From Gallionella sp. (lineage in GTDB: Bacteria; Pseudomonadota; Gammaproteobacteria; Burkholderiales; Gallionellaceae), in contig JARCRR010000200.1 of assembly GCA_029850565.1 (NCBI GenBank), positions 1 to 22,140 on the forward strand: a stretch of DNA of 22,140 nt. The letters are read 5' to 3'. The stretch's first letter is position 1; the number at the start of each line of letters is the position of its first letter. Below the pieces are notes generated by a model. The model saw only the letters and a program-made list of their open reading frames with translations. It did not search any database and was not told the origin of the DNA. A program made the position numbers and the translations under genes. Shown in pieces: positions 13,841 to 22,140 of the stretch.

Positions 13841-14559
13841 ACGTCACTTTCCCCAATGATCTGCAAACCGTGCAAGACCAGATTATCTACATGATCGGCC
13901 CGCATGGACAGATGCGGCTTCACTTTCGCGGAAGCGCCGCCACTCAACACGCATCGCGCATTCACCTCTTTCGATTTCAATAATACAAACTGACTCTCGA
14001 TTGCACCCAGTGTCGCCCTTAGCACCCCACTATGGATCGCATCAGCGGTATTCAACGGAAAATCTTTCAGCGAACCTTCTGTTGCTTCAAGCTGTGCCGT
14101 ACTCGCCGCAAGACTATGTTGCATCATATGCAAGCCGGGCAGGATCAGCCCTCCCAAGAAATCACCTTGTGCTGACAGCGCATCCACCGTCGTTGCCGTA
14201 CCGCAACTCACCACCAGACATGCGCCACGCACCTCATGCCAGGCGGCGATCAATGCCGCCCAGCGGTCGCTACCTAAACGTTGTGGTTGGTCATAACCGT
14301 TGCGCACACCACACTGCTCGGGTTTTGCGTTCACGAACTCCAAAGGACGCCCCCACGCTGCACAGAGCGCACGCACTCGCTCGCTCACCGCCTTGCCCGC
14401 CACATTGGAAACCAGGATGCGAGACGGCACAGGGATGTGCGCGAACTCTTGTTGCAATGAGATCGACTCTGCATTATCGAACGCGCCGATGTGCGCCCAA
14501 TCCCCCCTCTGAACCAACGCCCATTTGATACGACTATTACCGATATCCAGCAATAACAT
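13837..14559 (-). CDS. coaX: Type III pantothenate kinase
   Basis: A 240-residue enzyme that phosphorylates pantothenate, the first step of coenzyme A synthesis, in the cytoplasm. The ASKHA-fold motifs are clear: LLLDIGNSRIKWAL at the N-terminus (phosphate loop), GSDRWAALIAAW, VVSCGTATTVDAL, GGLILPGLHMM and VLSGGASAKV. Length is normal for the family. The ATG at 14559 overlaps the birA stop by one base (TGATG) and follows AGGAAGG; a GTG one codon earlier is less well placed. birA-coaX is a recurring arrangement in betaproteobacteria, joining two cofactor functions. Confidence 0.95.
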   Translation of the reverse strand: MLLLDIGNSRIKWALVQRGDWAHIGAFDNAESISLQQEFAHIPVPSRILVSNVAGKAVSERVRALCAAWGRPLEFVNAKPEQCGVRNGYDQPQRLGSDRWAALIAAWHEVRGACLVVSCGTATTVDALSAQGDFLGGLILPGLHMMQHSLAASTAQLEATEGSLKDFPLNTADAIHSGVLRATLGAIESQFVLLKSKEVNARCVLSGGASAKVKPHLSMRADHVDNLVLHGLQIIGESDV

Positions 14560-15557
14560 CACGCCTTCCTCAAACTGATTTCGCCCGTATGGAACACCTG
14601 CTCACCTCTACCCGTCCGCATGTGCAAAGCGCCTTCCTCATCCACGCCCAGCACGATGCCTTCGACAAGCGAACCGTCTGGCATATGCACGACCGCAGCA
14701 GACTGCTGCAAACCATGATAGCTTTCCCATTCCCCGCGCAGCGGAGCGAACCCATGTAAAGCGAACGCTTGCAGCACCGACACCAGATGCTTCAACAGTA
14801 CTGCAAACACCCGACTGCGCTCTTGCAAAGAGATGCCGCATGCTGCGAGGTCGCTTACTGGCTGATCGATCTGCTTGCGTGCGACGGCGGGCAAGGACAG
14901 ATTCATCCCGACACCGATCACCACCGCGCTCGGGCCTAGCATATCGCCTTGTGCCTCCAACAAGATGCCGGCGAGTTTGCCATCGGGCAGCAACACATCG
15001 TTCGGCCATTTCAATCCTGCGTTATTCACGCCCAGCTCTCGCAAAGCGCGCACCATGGCGACCCCTATCGCCAAGCTCAAGCCGGATAACGCAGCCAGAC
15101 CACGATCAAAACGCCACAGCAGAGAGAACGTCAGTGCATCGCCCAAACCCGAATACCAGCGTCGCCCCAAGCGGCCGCGTCCCGCGCTTTGCCACTCCAC
15201 GGCCAGCACACTTCCGCCCGGTTCTCCCTGACTGGCTCGCTTCAGCAATACCGCATTGCTCGACTCCGCATGATCGGCGATCTCCAATCTCAAATGAGCG
15301 CGCGCCTCGCCCAGGTGTGCAGTTATCTTTTCAGCCTCTAACCAGTAGAGAGGCCGCGCCAATTGATAACCTCGACCTCGCACGCTGTGCAATTTCAGCC
15401 CATAACGATCAATGTCCTGCAGGGCGTTATGTACACTGGTGCGCGTCAACCCGAGATTACGCGCCATCTCCTCGCCGGAATGGAAATCACCGTCCGCCAG
15501 GAACTTAAGCAAGGCAAAAGTCAGCGGTTTTGGAGTTACTCGTTCAGTATGGCTCAT
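14559..15557 (-). CDS. birA: Bifunctional biotin ligase / biotin operon repressor
   Basis: A 332-residue protein that makes biotinyl-AMP and attaches biotin to carrier proteins such as acetyl-CoA carboxylase BCCP. The N-terminal winged helix (about 10-65, including SGEEMARNLGLTRTSVHNAL) indicates the repressor-type two-function form. The ligase domain has GRGRLGRRW (127-135), the ATP/biotin-binding loop, then KWPNDV (183-188) and GVGMN (215-219). The frame extends 32 codons further upstream, but that part overlaps the phospholipase gene and looks non-native; the ATG at 15557 lies 4 bp after the phospholipase stop. coaX is translationally coupled downstream. Confidence 0.93.
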   Translation of the reverse strand: MSHTERVTPKPLTFALLKFLADGDFHSGEEMARNLGLTRTSVHNALQDIDRYGLKLHSVRGRGYQLARPLYWLEAEKITAHLGEARAHLRLEIADHAESSNAVLLKRASQGEPGGSVLAVEWQSAGRGRLGRRWYSGLGDALTFSLLWRFDRGLAALSGLSLAIGVAMVRALRELGVNNAGLKWPNDVLLPDGKLAGILLEAQGDMLGPSAVVIGVGMNLSLPAVARKQIDQPVSDLAACGISLQERSRVFAVLLKHLVSVLQAFALHGFAPLRGEWESYHGLQQSAAVVHMPDGSLVEGIVLGVDEEGALHMRTGRGEQVFHTGEISLRKA

Positions 15558-15561
15558 GTTC

Positions 15562-16734
15562 TCATTGCGACAGATCGTTGCACGTGGACGCTCCGCCCTG
15601 TTCCAAGAAGAGCAATATCTCATCCCTGCGCTTGAAGGCATCTTGATAGCCAAGATCGATCAAGGCACGGCAATAGTGCTTCTCGAACAATAGATAGCTC
15701 ACCAGGTTCGCGCCGCTACCTCGCATCACGCCCACCAGACGCAACAGAATCCTGATCGTCCAAGGCAGATTCGAGATATGGCGCTCCGCGACCTTTTCCA
15801 ATGGCTGACTGGGTGTGATGACCAACGCTTCGACATGACTCAGACTCACTTTGCTGCGCAACTCTTCCGGAATCATGCTGATAGTGCGGTTGATACGGTG
15901 CAGTCTTTCCAGATCCACCTCCAGACCATCAATGAAGATACTGTCCAAGGCATGCCCGGCGATCTCTGCCAGCGACGGATAGTTGTCGATCTTGGCTCGC
16001 CGTTCATCTTCTTCAACCGCACCGTGCCCGACGCCAACCACCAACACCCGCTCCGCACCCAGATGCAGTGCGGAACTGATAGGCGCGATCTGGCGCATCG
16101 AACCGTCACCGAAGAACTCTCGATTCACATGCACCGCAGGAAACATGAAGGGAATCGCCGACGAGGCGAGCATATGTTGCGTGCTGATCTGTGTGGGTAT
16201 GCCGACACGACGCGCACGTCTCCAAGGCTTTATCTCCGCAACACCTTGGTAGAAAGTCACCGAATGACCCGAGCCATAACCCGAGGCCGTCACACTCACC
16301 GCGTGCACCAGACCGTCATCAATGTTCTGCTGGATCAGCTCACAGGGCAGTATGCGTTCGAGGAAAGTGCGCATGGGACGATTATCCAGCAGAGACACCC
16401 GGTTGTATCGATTGCTGCCCAGCACACTGAGAAGCAGACCCATGATCCAACGACCGCTATTTGCCGCCACACCGATCACATCGGAACGGTATATCTCGCT
16501 GATGTGTGCATTGTTCCAGATGTTATACAGGTAGCGCACGCCCTTGCGGAAATGCCGCGCATTTACCGCCAGCGCCACCGCGTTCAGGGCGCCTGCCGAG
16601 GTGCCACACACCACATCGAAAGGTATGCGCGAACGATAGGGCATGAACTCGGCGATGGCCTTCAACACGCCGACCTGATAGGCCGCTCGTGCACCGCCTC
16701 CGGTAAGGATCAGTCCGATCTTTTGTTTTTGCAT
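15562..16734 (-). CDS. Patatin-like phospholipase
   Basis: A 390-residue protein of the bacterial patatin family. It has the oxyanion loop GGGARAAYQVG (12-22), the nucleophile elbow GTSAG (44-48, Ser46) and the catalytic-dyad Asp210 in DGS. Patatins hydrolyse acyl esters of membrane lipids. The protein is longer than a minimal patatin domain; the C-terminal 180 residues (with VEALVITPSQPLEKVAERHI) are typical of the longer proteobacterial subgroup. There is no signal peptide. The ATG is 8 bp after the stop of the 78-residue protein, and birA starts 4 bp after the stop, so all lie in one transcription unit. Its physiological substrate is not evident. Confidence 0.9.
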   Translation of the reverse strand: MQKQKIGLILTGGGARAAYQVGVLKAIAEFMPYRSRIPFDVVCGTSAGALNAVALAVNARHFRKGVRYLYNIWNNAHISEIYRSDVIGVAANSGRWIMGLLLSVLGSNRYNRVSLLDNRPMRTFLERILPCELIQQNIDDGLVHAVSVTASGYGSGHSVTFYQGVAEIKPWRRARRVGIPTQISTQHMLASSAIPFMFPAVHVNREFFGDGSMRQIAPISSALHLGAERVLVVGVGHGAVEEDERRAKIDNYPSLAEIAGHALDSIFIDGLEVDLERLHRINRTISMIPEELRSKVSLSHVEALVITPSQPLEKVAERHISNLPWTIRILLRLVGVMRGSGANLVSYLLFEKHYCRALIDLGYQDAFKRRDEILLFLEQGGASTCNDLSQ

Positions 16735-16741
16735 GGTGAAT

Positions 16742-16978
16742 CTATATGGTCTGCGCGTTCACCGATTCCAGCGCATCTTGCAGGGTCTCCTCCGGCAATC
16801 CATTGAGCAGCTCCGACAGCATCTCGGCGGCATCCACCGCGTTCGGCTGGAGCCGCGAGGCATCCGCATTCGCCACCAACACCGCCGCCGCACCAACCAC
16901 CTTGAGCAAGCGCACCCGCTCGGTCATCAACATTTCTATCTCTTTACTCAACAGTTCGATTTCTTGCTTGTTCATCAT
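16742..16978 (-). CDS. Small conserved-looking protein, unknown function
   Basis: A 78-residue protein. The first 26 residues (EIELLSKEIEMLMTERVRLL) form a probable amphipathic or coiled-coil helix, followed by a short alanine/valine-rich stretch and an acidic C-terminal half containing AAEMLSELLNGLPEETLQDA. I do not recognise a family. The ATG pair follows AAGGAG; the first lies at 16978 and the second, at 16975, has the better spacing. It is tightly packed between maeB (11 bp) and the phospholipase gene (7 bp), so it is probably expressed with them. Position alone says nothing specific about function. Confidence 0.7.
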   Translation of the reverse strand: MMNKQEIELLSKEIEMLMTERVRLLKVVGAAAVLVANADASRLQPNAVDAAEMLSELLNGLPEETLQDALESVNAQTI

Positions 16979-16989
16979 TCACTCCTTCA

Positions 16990-19263
16990 CTATCTTGTCC
17001 CCACTCCGGCAACTGCCAGAGCGCTCATGTTCACAATACGGCGCGCAGTCGCGGTTGAAGTCAGTATATGTGCCGACTTGTTCGCACCCAACAGTATGCC
17101 ACCGATAGTCACGCCGTCACCCGCTGTCATCTTCAACAGATTGTAGGCGATGTTGGCAGCATCCAGATTCGGCATCACCAACAGGTTGGCTTCACCTTTC
17201 AAACGCGAGGCAGGGAATATCTGCGCACACATCTCTGCCGACAGGGCCGCATCGCCGTGTATCTCGCCCTCCACTTCCAGCTCTGGCGCGCGCAGTTCAA
17301 GCAACTCGCGCGCACGCGCCATCTTGTGCGCCGAGGCATCGTCGTGGCTGCCGAAGTTGGAATGCGACAGCAAAGCAACTTTGGGCACAATACCGAAGTA
17401 ACGTATCTCTTCTGCCGCCAGCAGGGTCATCTCGGCGATCTCCTCCGCCGTCGGATCGAGGTTCACATGCGTGTCGCATATGAACAGCGTGTGCTTGGGC
17501 AACAGCAGGATGTTCATCGCACCGTACACCTTGCCGCCGGGAAGATGACCGATGACCTCGTCGATGTAACGCAGGTGATACAGCGGCTGCGCCACCGTGC
17601 CGCACAACATCGCATCCGCCGCGCCCATGCGCAGCAACATGGCAGCGATGAGCGTGCTGCGGCGACGCATCTCGCGCTTCGCCACTTCCGGCGTCACGCC
17701 CTTGCGCGCCATCAGCCGGTGATACTCCATCCAATACTCTTTGTAACGTGCATCGCTATCCGGATTCACCAACTCGAAGTCCGCACCCGCGCGGATACGC
17801 AATCCCAACTTGGCGATGCGCGCCTCGATCACACTCGGCCTGCCGACCAGTATGGGCAACGCCAAGCCCTCGTCCACCACCGTCTGCACCGCATGCAACA
17901 CGCGTTCGTCCTCACCCTCCGCATACACCAAGCGTTTCGGCTTCTTCTTCGCCAGAGCGAACACCGGCTTCATTAACATGCTGGAGTGATAGACAAAACT
18001 GGAAAGATGCTCGAGATAGCCCGCCATGTCGGCGATGGGGCGCGTCGCCACACCGCTATCCATCGCTGCTTTGGCCACTGCGGGTGCGACCTTGGAGATG
18101 AGTCGCGGATCGAACGGTTTGGGAATGAGATACTGCGGCCCGAAGCTCAGATTCTCTTCGCTATATACCGCCGCCACCTCTTCCGATTGCTCGGCCTCGG
18201 CCAGCTCCGCGATGGCATATACCGCCGCCTTCTTCATCGCCTCGTTGATGGTGGTCGCGCCCACATCCAGCGCACCGCGGAAGATGTAGGGGAAGCACAG
18301 TGCGTTGTTCACTTGGTTCGGATAGTCGGAGCGCCCGGTGGCGAGAATGGCATCGGGCCGTGCCTCTAGCGCCAGTTCTGGTTGTATCTCGGGGGTGGGA
18401 TTCGCCAACGCAAAGATAAGCGGCGATTTCGCCATCTGTTTCACCATCGCAGGCGTGAGTACGTTGCCTGCCGACAGACCGAGGAACACATCCGCACCCG
18501 CGATTACCTCACCCAAGCCGCGCGCCTTGGTGTCCTTTGCATAGCGCACCTTGTTGTCGTCCATCTCCTCGGCACGCCCGGTGTACACCACGCCCTGGAT
18601 GTCGGTAACGATGATGTTCTCCATGCGCACGCCCAAGGCGACCAACATATCCAGACAGGCCAGCGCCGCCGCGCCAGCCCCGCTCGCCACCAGTTTGATG
18701 TCTTCTATCTTTTTGCCGACGACCTTCAATCCGTTCAACAGTGCCGCACCCACGATGATGGACGTGCCGTGCTGATCATCATGGAAAACGGGGATACGCA
18801 TGCGCTCGCGCAACTTGCGTTCGATGTAGAAACACTCGGGGGCTTTGATGTCTTCCAGATTGACGCCGCCGAAGGTGGGCTCCAGCGCGGCGATGATGTC
18901 CACCAGTTTGTCGGGATCGTTCTCGGCGATCTCGATATCGAACACATCGATGCCAGCGAACTTCTTGAACAACACCCCTTTGCCTTCCATCACCGGCTTC
19001 GCTGCCAGCGGCCCGATGTTGCCCAGCCCCAACACCGCAGTGCCGTTACTGATGACCGCCACCAGATTGCCGCGTGCCGTCATGTTGCGCACCTCGGCAG
19101 GGTCACTCACGATCAGCTCACAAGCCGCCGCCACCCCCGGCGAATAAGCCAGCGCGAGGTCGCGCGCCGTATGCAATGGCTTGCTCGCATTCACCGATAT
19201 CTTGCCCGCCGGAGCTTGGCGGTGATACTGCAGTGCCGCTTCACGCAGTTGCTTATCCATCAT
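16990..19263 (-). CDS. maeB: NADP-dependent malic enzyme with phosphotransacetylase-like domain
   Basis: A 757-residue MaeB-type enzyme converting malate to pyruvate and CO2 with NADP reduction. The malic-enzyme half (about 1-430) contains YSPGVAAACE, the dinucleotide site VASGAGAAALACLDMLV, FHDDQHGTSIIVGAALLNG and FALANPTPEI. The C-terminal half (about 430-757) resembles phosphotransacetylase, with RLVYAEGEDERVL and GANKSAHILT; in MaeB it is regulatory rather than catalytic. Length is standard. Two ATGs are adjacent, and a GAGGGA site is close upstream. A TATAAT box in the 99-bp gap to mqo suggests its own promoter. Together with mqo it makes this a malate-processing locus. Confidence 0.96.
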   Translation of the reverse strand: MMDKQLREAALQYHRQAPAGKISVNASKPLHTARDLALAYSPGVAAACELIVSDPAEVRNMTARGNLVAVISNGTAVLGLGNIGPLAAKPVMEGKGVLFKKFAGIDVFDIEIAENDPDKLVDIIAALEPTFGGVNLEDIKAPECFYIERKLRERMRIPVFHDDQHGTSIIVGAALLNGLKVVGKKIEDIKLVASGAGAAALACLDMLVALGVRMENIIVTDIQGVVYTGRAEEMDDNKVRYAKDTKARGLGEVIAGADVFLGLSAGNVLTPAMVKQMAKSPLIFALANPTPEIQPELALEARPDAILATGRSDYPNQVNNALCFPYIFRGALDVGATTINEAMKKAAVYAIAELAEAEQSEEVAAVYSEENLSFGPQYLIPKPFDPRLISKVAPAVAKAAMDSGVATRPIADMAGYLEHLSSFVYHSSMLMKPVFALAKKKPKRLVYAEGEDERVLHAVQTVVDEGLALPILVGRPSVIEARIAKLGLRIRAGADFELVNPDSDARYKEYWMEYHRLMARKGVTPEVAKREMRRRSTLIAAMLLRMGAADAMLCGTVAQPLYHLRYIDEVIGHLPGGKVYGAMNILLLPKHTLFICDTHVNLDPTAEEIAEMTLLAAEEIRYFGIVPKVALLSHSNFGSHDDASAHKMARARELLELRAPELEVEGEIHGDAALSAEMCAQIFPASRLKGEANLLVMPNLDAANIAYNLLKMTAGDGVTIGGILLGANKSAHILTSTATARRIVNMSALAVAGVGTR

Positions 19264-19298
19264 TCCCTCATCGATCTTTGGGTGTGAATCGTGCGTCG

Positions 19299-19304
19299 AT
19301 TATA
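19299..19304 (-). promoter_or_regulatory. Candidate -10 box for maeB
   Basis: A perfect TATAAT on the minus strand, 36 bp before the maeB start in the 99-bp gap after mqo. The -35 region is weak. A short palindrome AGCAAATTGCT (19309-19319) lies in the spacer and could bind a regulator. Confidence 0.4.
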
Positions 19305-19362
19305 GTCCAGCAAATTGCTATGACATACCTCATCCAACCACGTGCGTCTACGCGATGCTTCG

Positions 19363-20874
19363 CTAGGCCTTTGTCGCCGTCCTGCTTGCCCGGTGCTCCA
19401 ACCCCAGCGTATCCAGCGTGCGGTCACGCACCTCGTGCAGCAAGGCCACGTTGTCATCCAGCGATTCGCCGTAAGAAGGGATCATCTCCTTCATCTTGCG
19501 TTTCCACTCAGCCGACTTCATGCGCTGCTTGTAGCAACGCTCGATGACTTCGATCATCGCCTGCACCGAGGTGGAAGCGCCCGGCGATGCCCCCAGCAAA
19601 GTCGCCAGCGTGCCGTCTTTGGAGGTGACGATCTCGGTACCGAACTCCAGCTTGCCGCCTTTGGTATCGCAGCCCTTGATGATCTGCACACGCTGCCCAG
19701 CCGCTGCCAACTCCCACTGATGCTCCGCCGCTTCCGCATAGAATTCGCGCAGGGTCGCCACGCGCTCCTTATGCGACTTGAAAGCCTCGCTCACCAGATA
19801 ACGCGTGAGGTCCATGTTGTCGCGCGCTACCGACAGCATCGGTTTCAGATTGGCGGATTTCAGCGACGAGAACAGGTCGAGCACCGAGCCTTCCTTAAGG
19901 AACTTGGTGGTGATACTGGCGAACGGGCCGAACAGCAACACCGACTCGCCGCCGATGATGCGCGCATCCAGATGCGGCACCGACATCGGCGGCGCACCGA
20001 CTGCGGCTCGACCATATACCTTGGTGGTGTGCTGGCGCACGATCTTCGGGTCGTGACAGATGAGCCACTGACCGCTGATGGGGAAGCCGCCATAGCCCGT
20101 CGCCTCCGGAATGCCGGACTTCTGCAACAACGGTAATGCGCCACCGCCCGCGCCAAGGAACACGAAACCCGCATCTATCGTCTTGGTCTTGTCGCTATGG
20201 TTGTCTTTCACGCGCACATGCCAGCGCCCATCGTCGTGCTGTTTCATGCTCGTGATGGTATGGCTCAACTTCAACTCGAAGTTATCCAGCTTCAATAATG
20301 CCTTCACCAGCTTGCGTGTCAGAAAACCGAAGTCGATGTCGGTACCGTGTTTCACCTGCGTCGCCGCGACTTTCTGTTTCGGGTCGCGTTGGCGCATCAC
20401 CAGCGGCATCCACTTGTGCAACACCGCATGATCCTCGCTGTACTCCATCTCCTCGAACAGATGATGTGTATGCAACGCTTGGTAGCGTTTGCGCAGAAAG
20501 GCGACATCCGCCTCGCCCTGCACGAAGCTCTGGTGATACACGGGATTGATGAACTTCTCCGGTGTCGGCAACAGACCTTGGTCGACCAGATAAGTCCAAA
20601 ACTGCAATGAGACTTCAAACGCGGCATTGATCTCCAGCGCGCGATCGATCTTGATGCTGCCGTCCGCCAACCCGGGTGTGTAGTTCAGTTCGCAATAACC
20701 CGCGTGTCCCGTGCCGGCGTTGTTCAACCCGTGCGAACTCTCGTTCGCCACCTTGGCCTGACGTTCCACCATCAGTATCTTCAGCGACGGATCGAGCTGC
20801 GCCAGCAACTTGCCCAGCGTCGCACTCATCACCCCCGCCCCGACCAACAACACATCTACTTTTTTGACTGACAT
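19363..20874 (-). CDS. mqo: Malate:quinone oxidoreductase
   Basis: A 503-residue FAD enzyme that oxidises malate to oxaloacetate and passes electrons to the quinone pool at the inner face of the cytoplasmic membrane. The N-terminal Rossmann motif VDVLLVGAGVMSATLG, then SSHGLNNAGTGHAGYCELNY and the C-terminal GASPGASTSVQAMIEV are diagnostic. Length is normal. A GTG eight codons upstream (20898) is possible, but the ATG at 20874 follows AGGAAG and begins at the usual family start. It lies 31 bp after hrpA and 99 bp before maeB. No NAD-dependent malate dehydrogenase is visible in the window. Confidence 0.96.
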   Translation of the reverse strand: MSVKKVDVLLVGAGVMSATLGKLLAQLDPSLKILMVERQAKVANESSHGLNNAGTGHAGYCELNYTPGLADGSIKIDRALEINAAFEVSLQFWTYLVDQGLLPTPEKFINPVYHQSFVQGEADVAFLRKRYQALHTHHLFEEMEYSEDHAVLHKWMPLVMRQRDPKQKVAATQVKHGTDIDFGFLTRKLVKALLKLDNFELKLSHTITSMKQHDDGRWHVRVKDNHSDKTKTIDAGFVFLGAGGGALPLLQKSGIPEATGYGGFPISGQWLICHDPKIVRQHTTKVYGRAAVGAPPMSVPHLDARIIGGESVLLFGPFASITTKFLKEGSVLDLFSSLKSANLKPMLSVARDNMDLTRYLVSEAFKSHKERVATLREFYAEAAEHQWELAAAGQRVQIIKGCDTKGGKLEFGTEIVTSKDGTLATLLGASPGASTSVQAMIEVIERCYKQRMKSAEWKRKMKEMIPSYGESLDDNVALLHEVRDRTLDTLGLEHRASRTATKA

Positions 20875-20905
20875 CTTCCTGCCCTCTTCCTTCGACACCT
20901 TGATT

Positions 20906-22140
20906 CTACCTGTTCATCTCGGCAAGCATCTTCTCTAAGCGTTTGACCGAGACGATCACTGGCGTCTTCAATTCCTGCGCAAAAAGAGACACGCGCAACT
21001 CCTGCACCATCCACCCAAAGTCCGTCAGCCGCGCATCCACTTCACCCTGCTGCGCAGAGAGCTTGCGCCCCCATTGCTGCAACAGCGGATTCATCTGCGC
21101 CATATTCTGCGCATCACGTGCCGGATTCGCTTTCAATTTTTCCAATCGCACATTGATGGCCTTCAGATAGCGCGGCATGTGCTGCATACGCTCGTAAGGC
21201 GTGCGCCCCACCCACTCCTTACCCAGCAACCATTCGCACTGACTACGGATATCTTGCAACACCTGTGTATGCGCCTTGAACTGCGGCAAGGCTTTTTGCA
21301 ACGCATGGTGATCCGCCAGCACCGCCGCCACCAAGCGCGCGATCTCCTGCGCCACCAGATTCAATCTTCCCTTGGCATCCTTGCACCGCTCGGTGAAAGC
21401 CTTCTCAGTCTCCGGCCACGGCTCGTTGAGCGAGCAACGATCGAAGGTCACCGCGATGATCTGCCGCTGCAAGTCCTGCTGCGAACCGAAAGGCAAGAAC
21501 TGCATCGCCATCGCTTGCAGTCCCGGCAGGTTCTTCTCCAGATACTTCACCTGCTCTTTCAGCGCCAGCATGAACAAACGACGCAGACCGGCACGATGCA
21601 CCGCCTGCGCTTCGTCGCGTGTGTCGAAACTCTGCAAACTCACCGCATCGCCCTCATCCACCAAGGCATTGAACACCGTGATGGTCTGGCCTGCACGTTG
21701 CTCGGTGCGGGTCGCTGGGAAATCACCAAAGCGCCATTCCGTGTAACGTTCGCCACTAGCCTTCGCCGGCACTACGGCTTGTTTAGCCACTGGCGAGGAA
21801 GTGACTATCGCCTGCTTGGGAGCCCACTCCCCCCGCAACGCCGCAAAATTCCGTGACATCCCCAACTGCCTGCCATGCTCATCCACCACGCGAAAGTTCA
21901 TCAGCAGATGGGGCGGCAACTGCTCCAAGCGGAACGCATCCAGCGGCACCTCGATCTGTCTTTGCTCACGGATGAAGTGCGCCAAAGCTTGTAGCAACGG
22001 CGTATCGGATGGCTTCACCGTTCCCACAAAGAAGGTTGCGAATTCGGGCACCGGCACACAGTTTCGGCGCAATTTCTGCGGTAGCGACTTCACCAGCTGC
22101 GCCACCTTCTCCACCAGCACACCCGGCACCAGATATTCGC
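20906..22140 (-). CDS. hrpA: ATP-dependent RNA helicase HrpA, C-terminal part (partial)
   Basis: The last 411 residues of a protein that continues past the right edge. The stretch from EYLVPGVLVEKVAQL through NFRVVDEHGRQLGMSRN, and the C-terminal LTDFGWMVQELRVSLFAQEL, belong to the DUF3418 region at the end of HrpA, a DEAH-box helicase of about 1300 residues involved in rescue of stalled ribosomes. The helicase motifs lie outside the window, so activity cannot be judged here. The frame is open at position 22140; a GTG at 22129 is an internal codon, not a start. mqo follows after 31 bp. Confidence 0.9.
   Translation of the reverse strand, partial: EYLVPGVLVEKVAQLVKSLPQKLRRNCVPVPEFATFFVGTVKPSDTPLLQALAHFIREQRQIEVPLDAFRLEQLPPHLLMNFRVVDEHGRQLGMSRNFAALRGEWAPKQAIVTSSPVAKQAVVPAKASGERYTEWRFGDFPATRTEQRAGQTITVFNALVDEGDAVSLQSFDTRDEAQAVHRAGLRRLFMLALKEQVKYLEKNLPGLQAMAMQFLPFGSQQDLQRQIIAVTFDRCSLNEPWPETEKAFTERCKDAKGRLNLVAQEIARLVAAVLADHHALQKALPQFKAHTQVLQDIRSQCEWLLGKEWVGRTPYERMQHMPRYLKAINVRLEKLKANPARDAQNMAQMNPLLQQWGRKLSAQQGEVDARLTDFGWMVQELRVSLFAQELKTPVIVSVKRLEKMLAEMNR

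Noticed and set aside
18382..19287. A 301-codon plus-strand frame inside maeB, and similar long frames opposite mqo, hrpA and the phospholipase gene
   Set aside because: They are antisense frames opened by high GC content in well-recognised minus-strand genes; their peptides are histidine/arginine-rich and unlike real proteins.

Overview
The window looks like a betaproteobacterial chromosome (the gene content and order suggest a Gallionellaceae/Nitrosomonadales-like organism; this is inference) entered by a mobile genomic island. The junction is at a methionine tRNA gene at about 12.97 kb. The right part, about 13.05-22.14 kb, is GC-rich, tightly packed and entirely on the minus strand. The left part, about 1-12.97 kb, is visibly AT-richer, has genes on both strands and wide gaps, and ends in a tRNA-adjacent tyrosine integrase.

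Right, core region, in transcription order (right to left): the C-terminal third of the RNA helicase HrpA, malate:quinone oxidoreductase (mqo), NADP-malic enzyme (maeB), an unrecognised 78-residue protein, a patatin-like phospholipase, biotin ligase/repressor (birA), type III pantothenate kinase (coaX), a membrane-anchored SPOR-domain protein and tRNA-Met(CAT). birA-coaX-SPOR are translationally coupled. mqo and maeB are adjacent and both act on malate.

Island backbone, 8.97-12.97 kb, minus strand: P4-type integrase, a DUF6499-like DNA-binding protein, an AlpA-like HTH regulator and a filamentous-phage II/X-type replication initiator. This suggests an integrative element that can replicate by rolling circle after excision. 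Its intergenic regions carry repeated motifs: four TTACTCACA copies between integrase and tRNA, and five AATTTGTC copies around the AlpA and rep genes, two of them forming a perfect 12-bp inverted repeat upstream of rep.

Island cargo, 1-8.9 kb: a small mobile-element protein; a PD-(D/E)XK nuclease-like gene with a downstream partner, divergent from a small XRE regulator; a DUF2779 nuclease/exonuclease plus WYL-regulator operon; an exported protein; a sirtuin-like protein whose catalytic histidine position appears to hold tyrosine; a YiiX-type permuted papain-fold hydrolase; and a conserved unknown. The last two genes are separated by three related spaced palindromes with an 11-6-11 layout, so this stretch looks modular. 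An 18-bp near-palindrome occurs both in the XRE/nuclease divergent promoter and, 9.3 kb away, upstream of the DUF6499-like gene, which suggests one regulator links cargo and backbone.

The content resembles a defence-type island, but no complete known defence system is recognisable, and the distal attachment site is not in the window.
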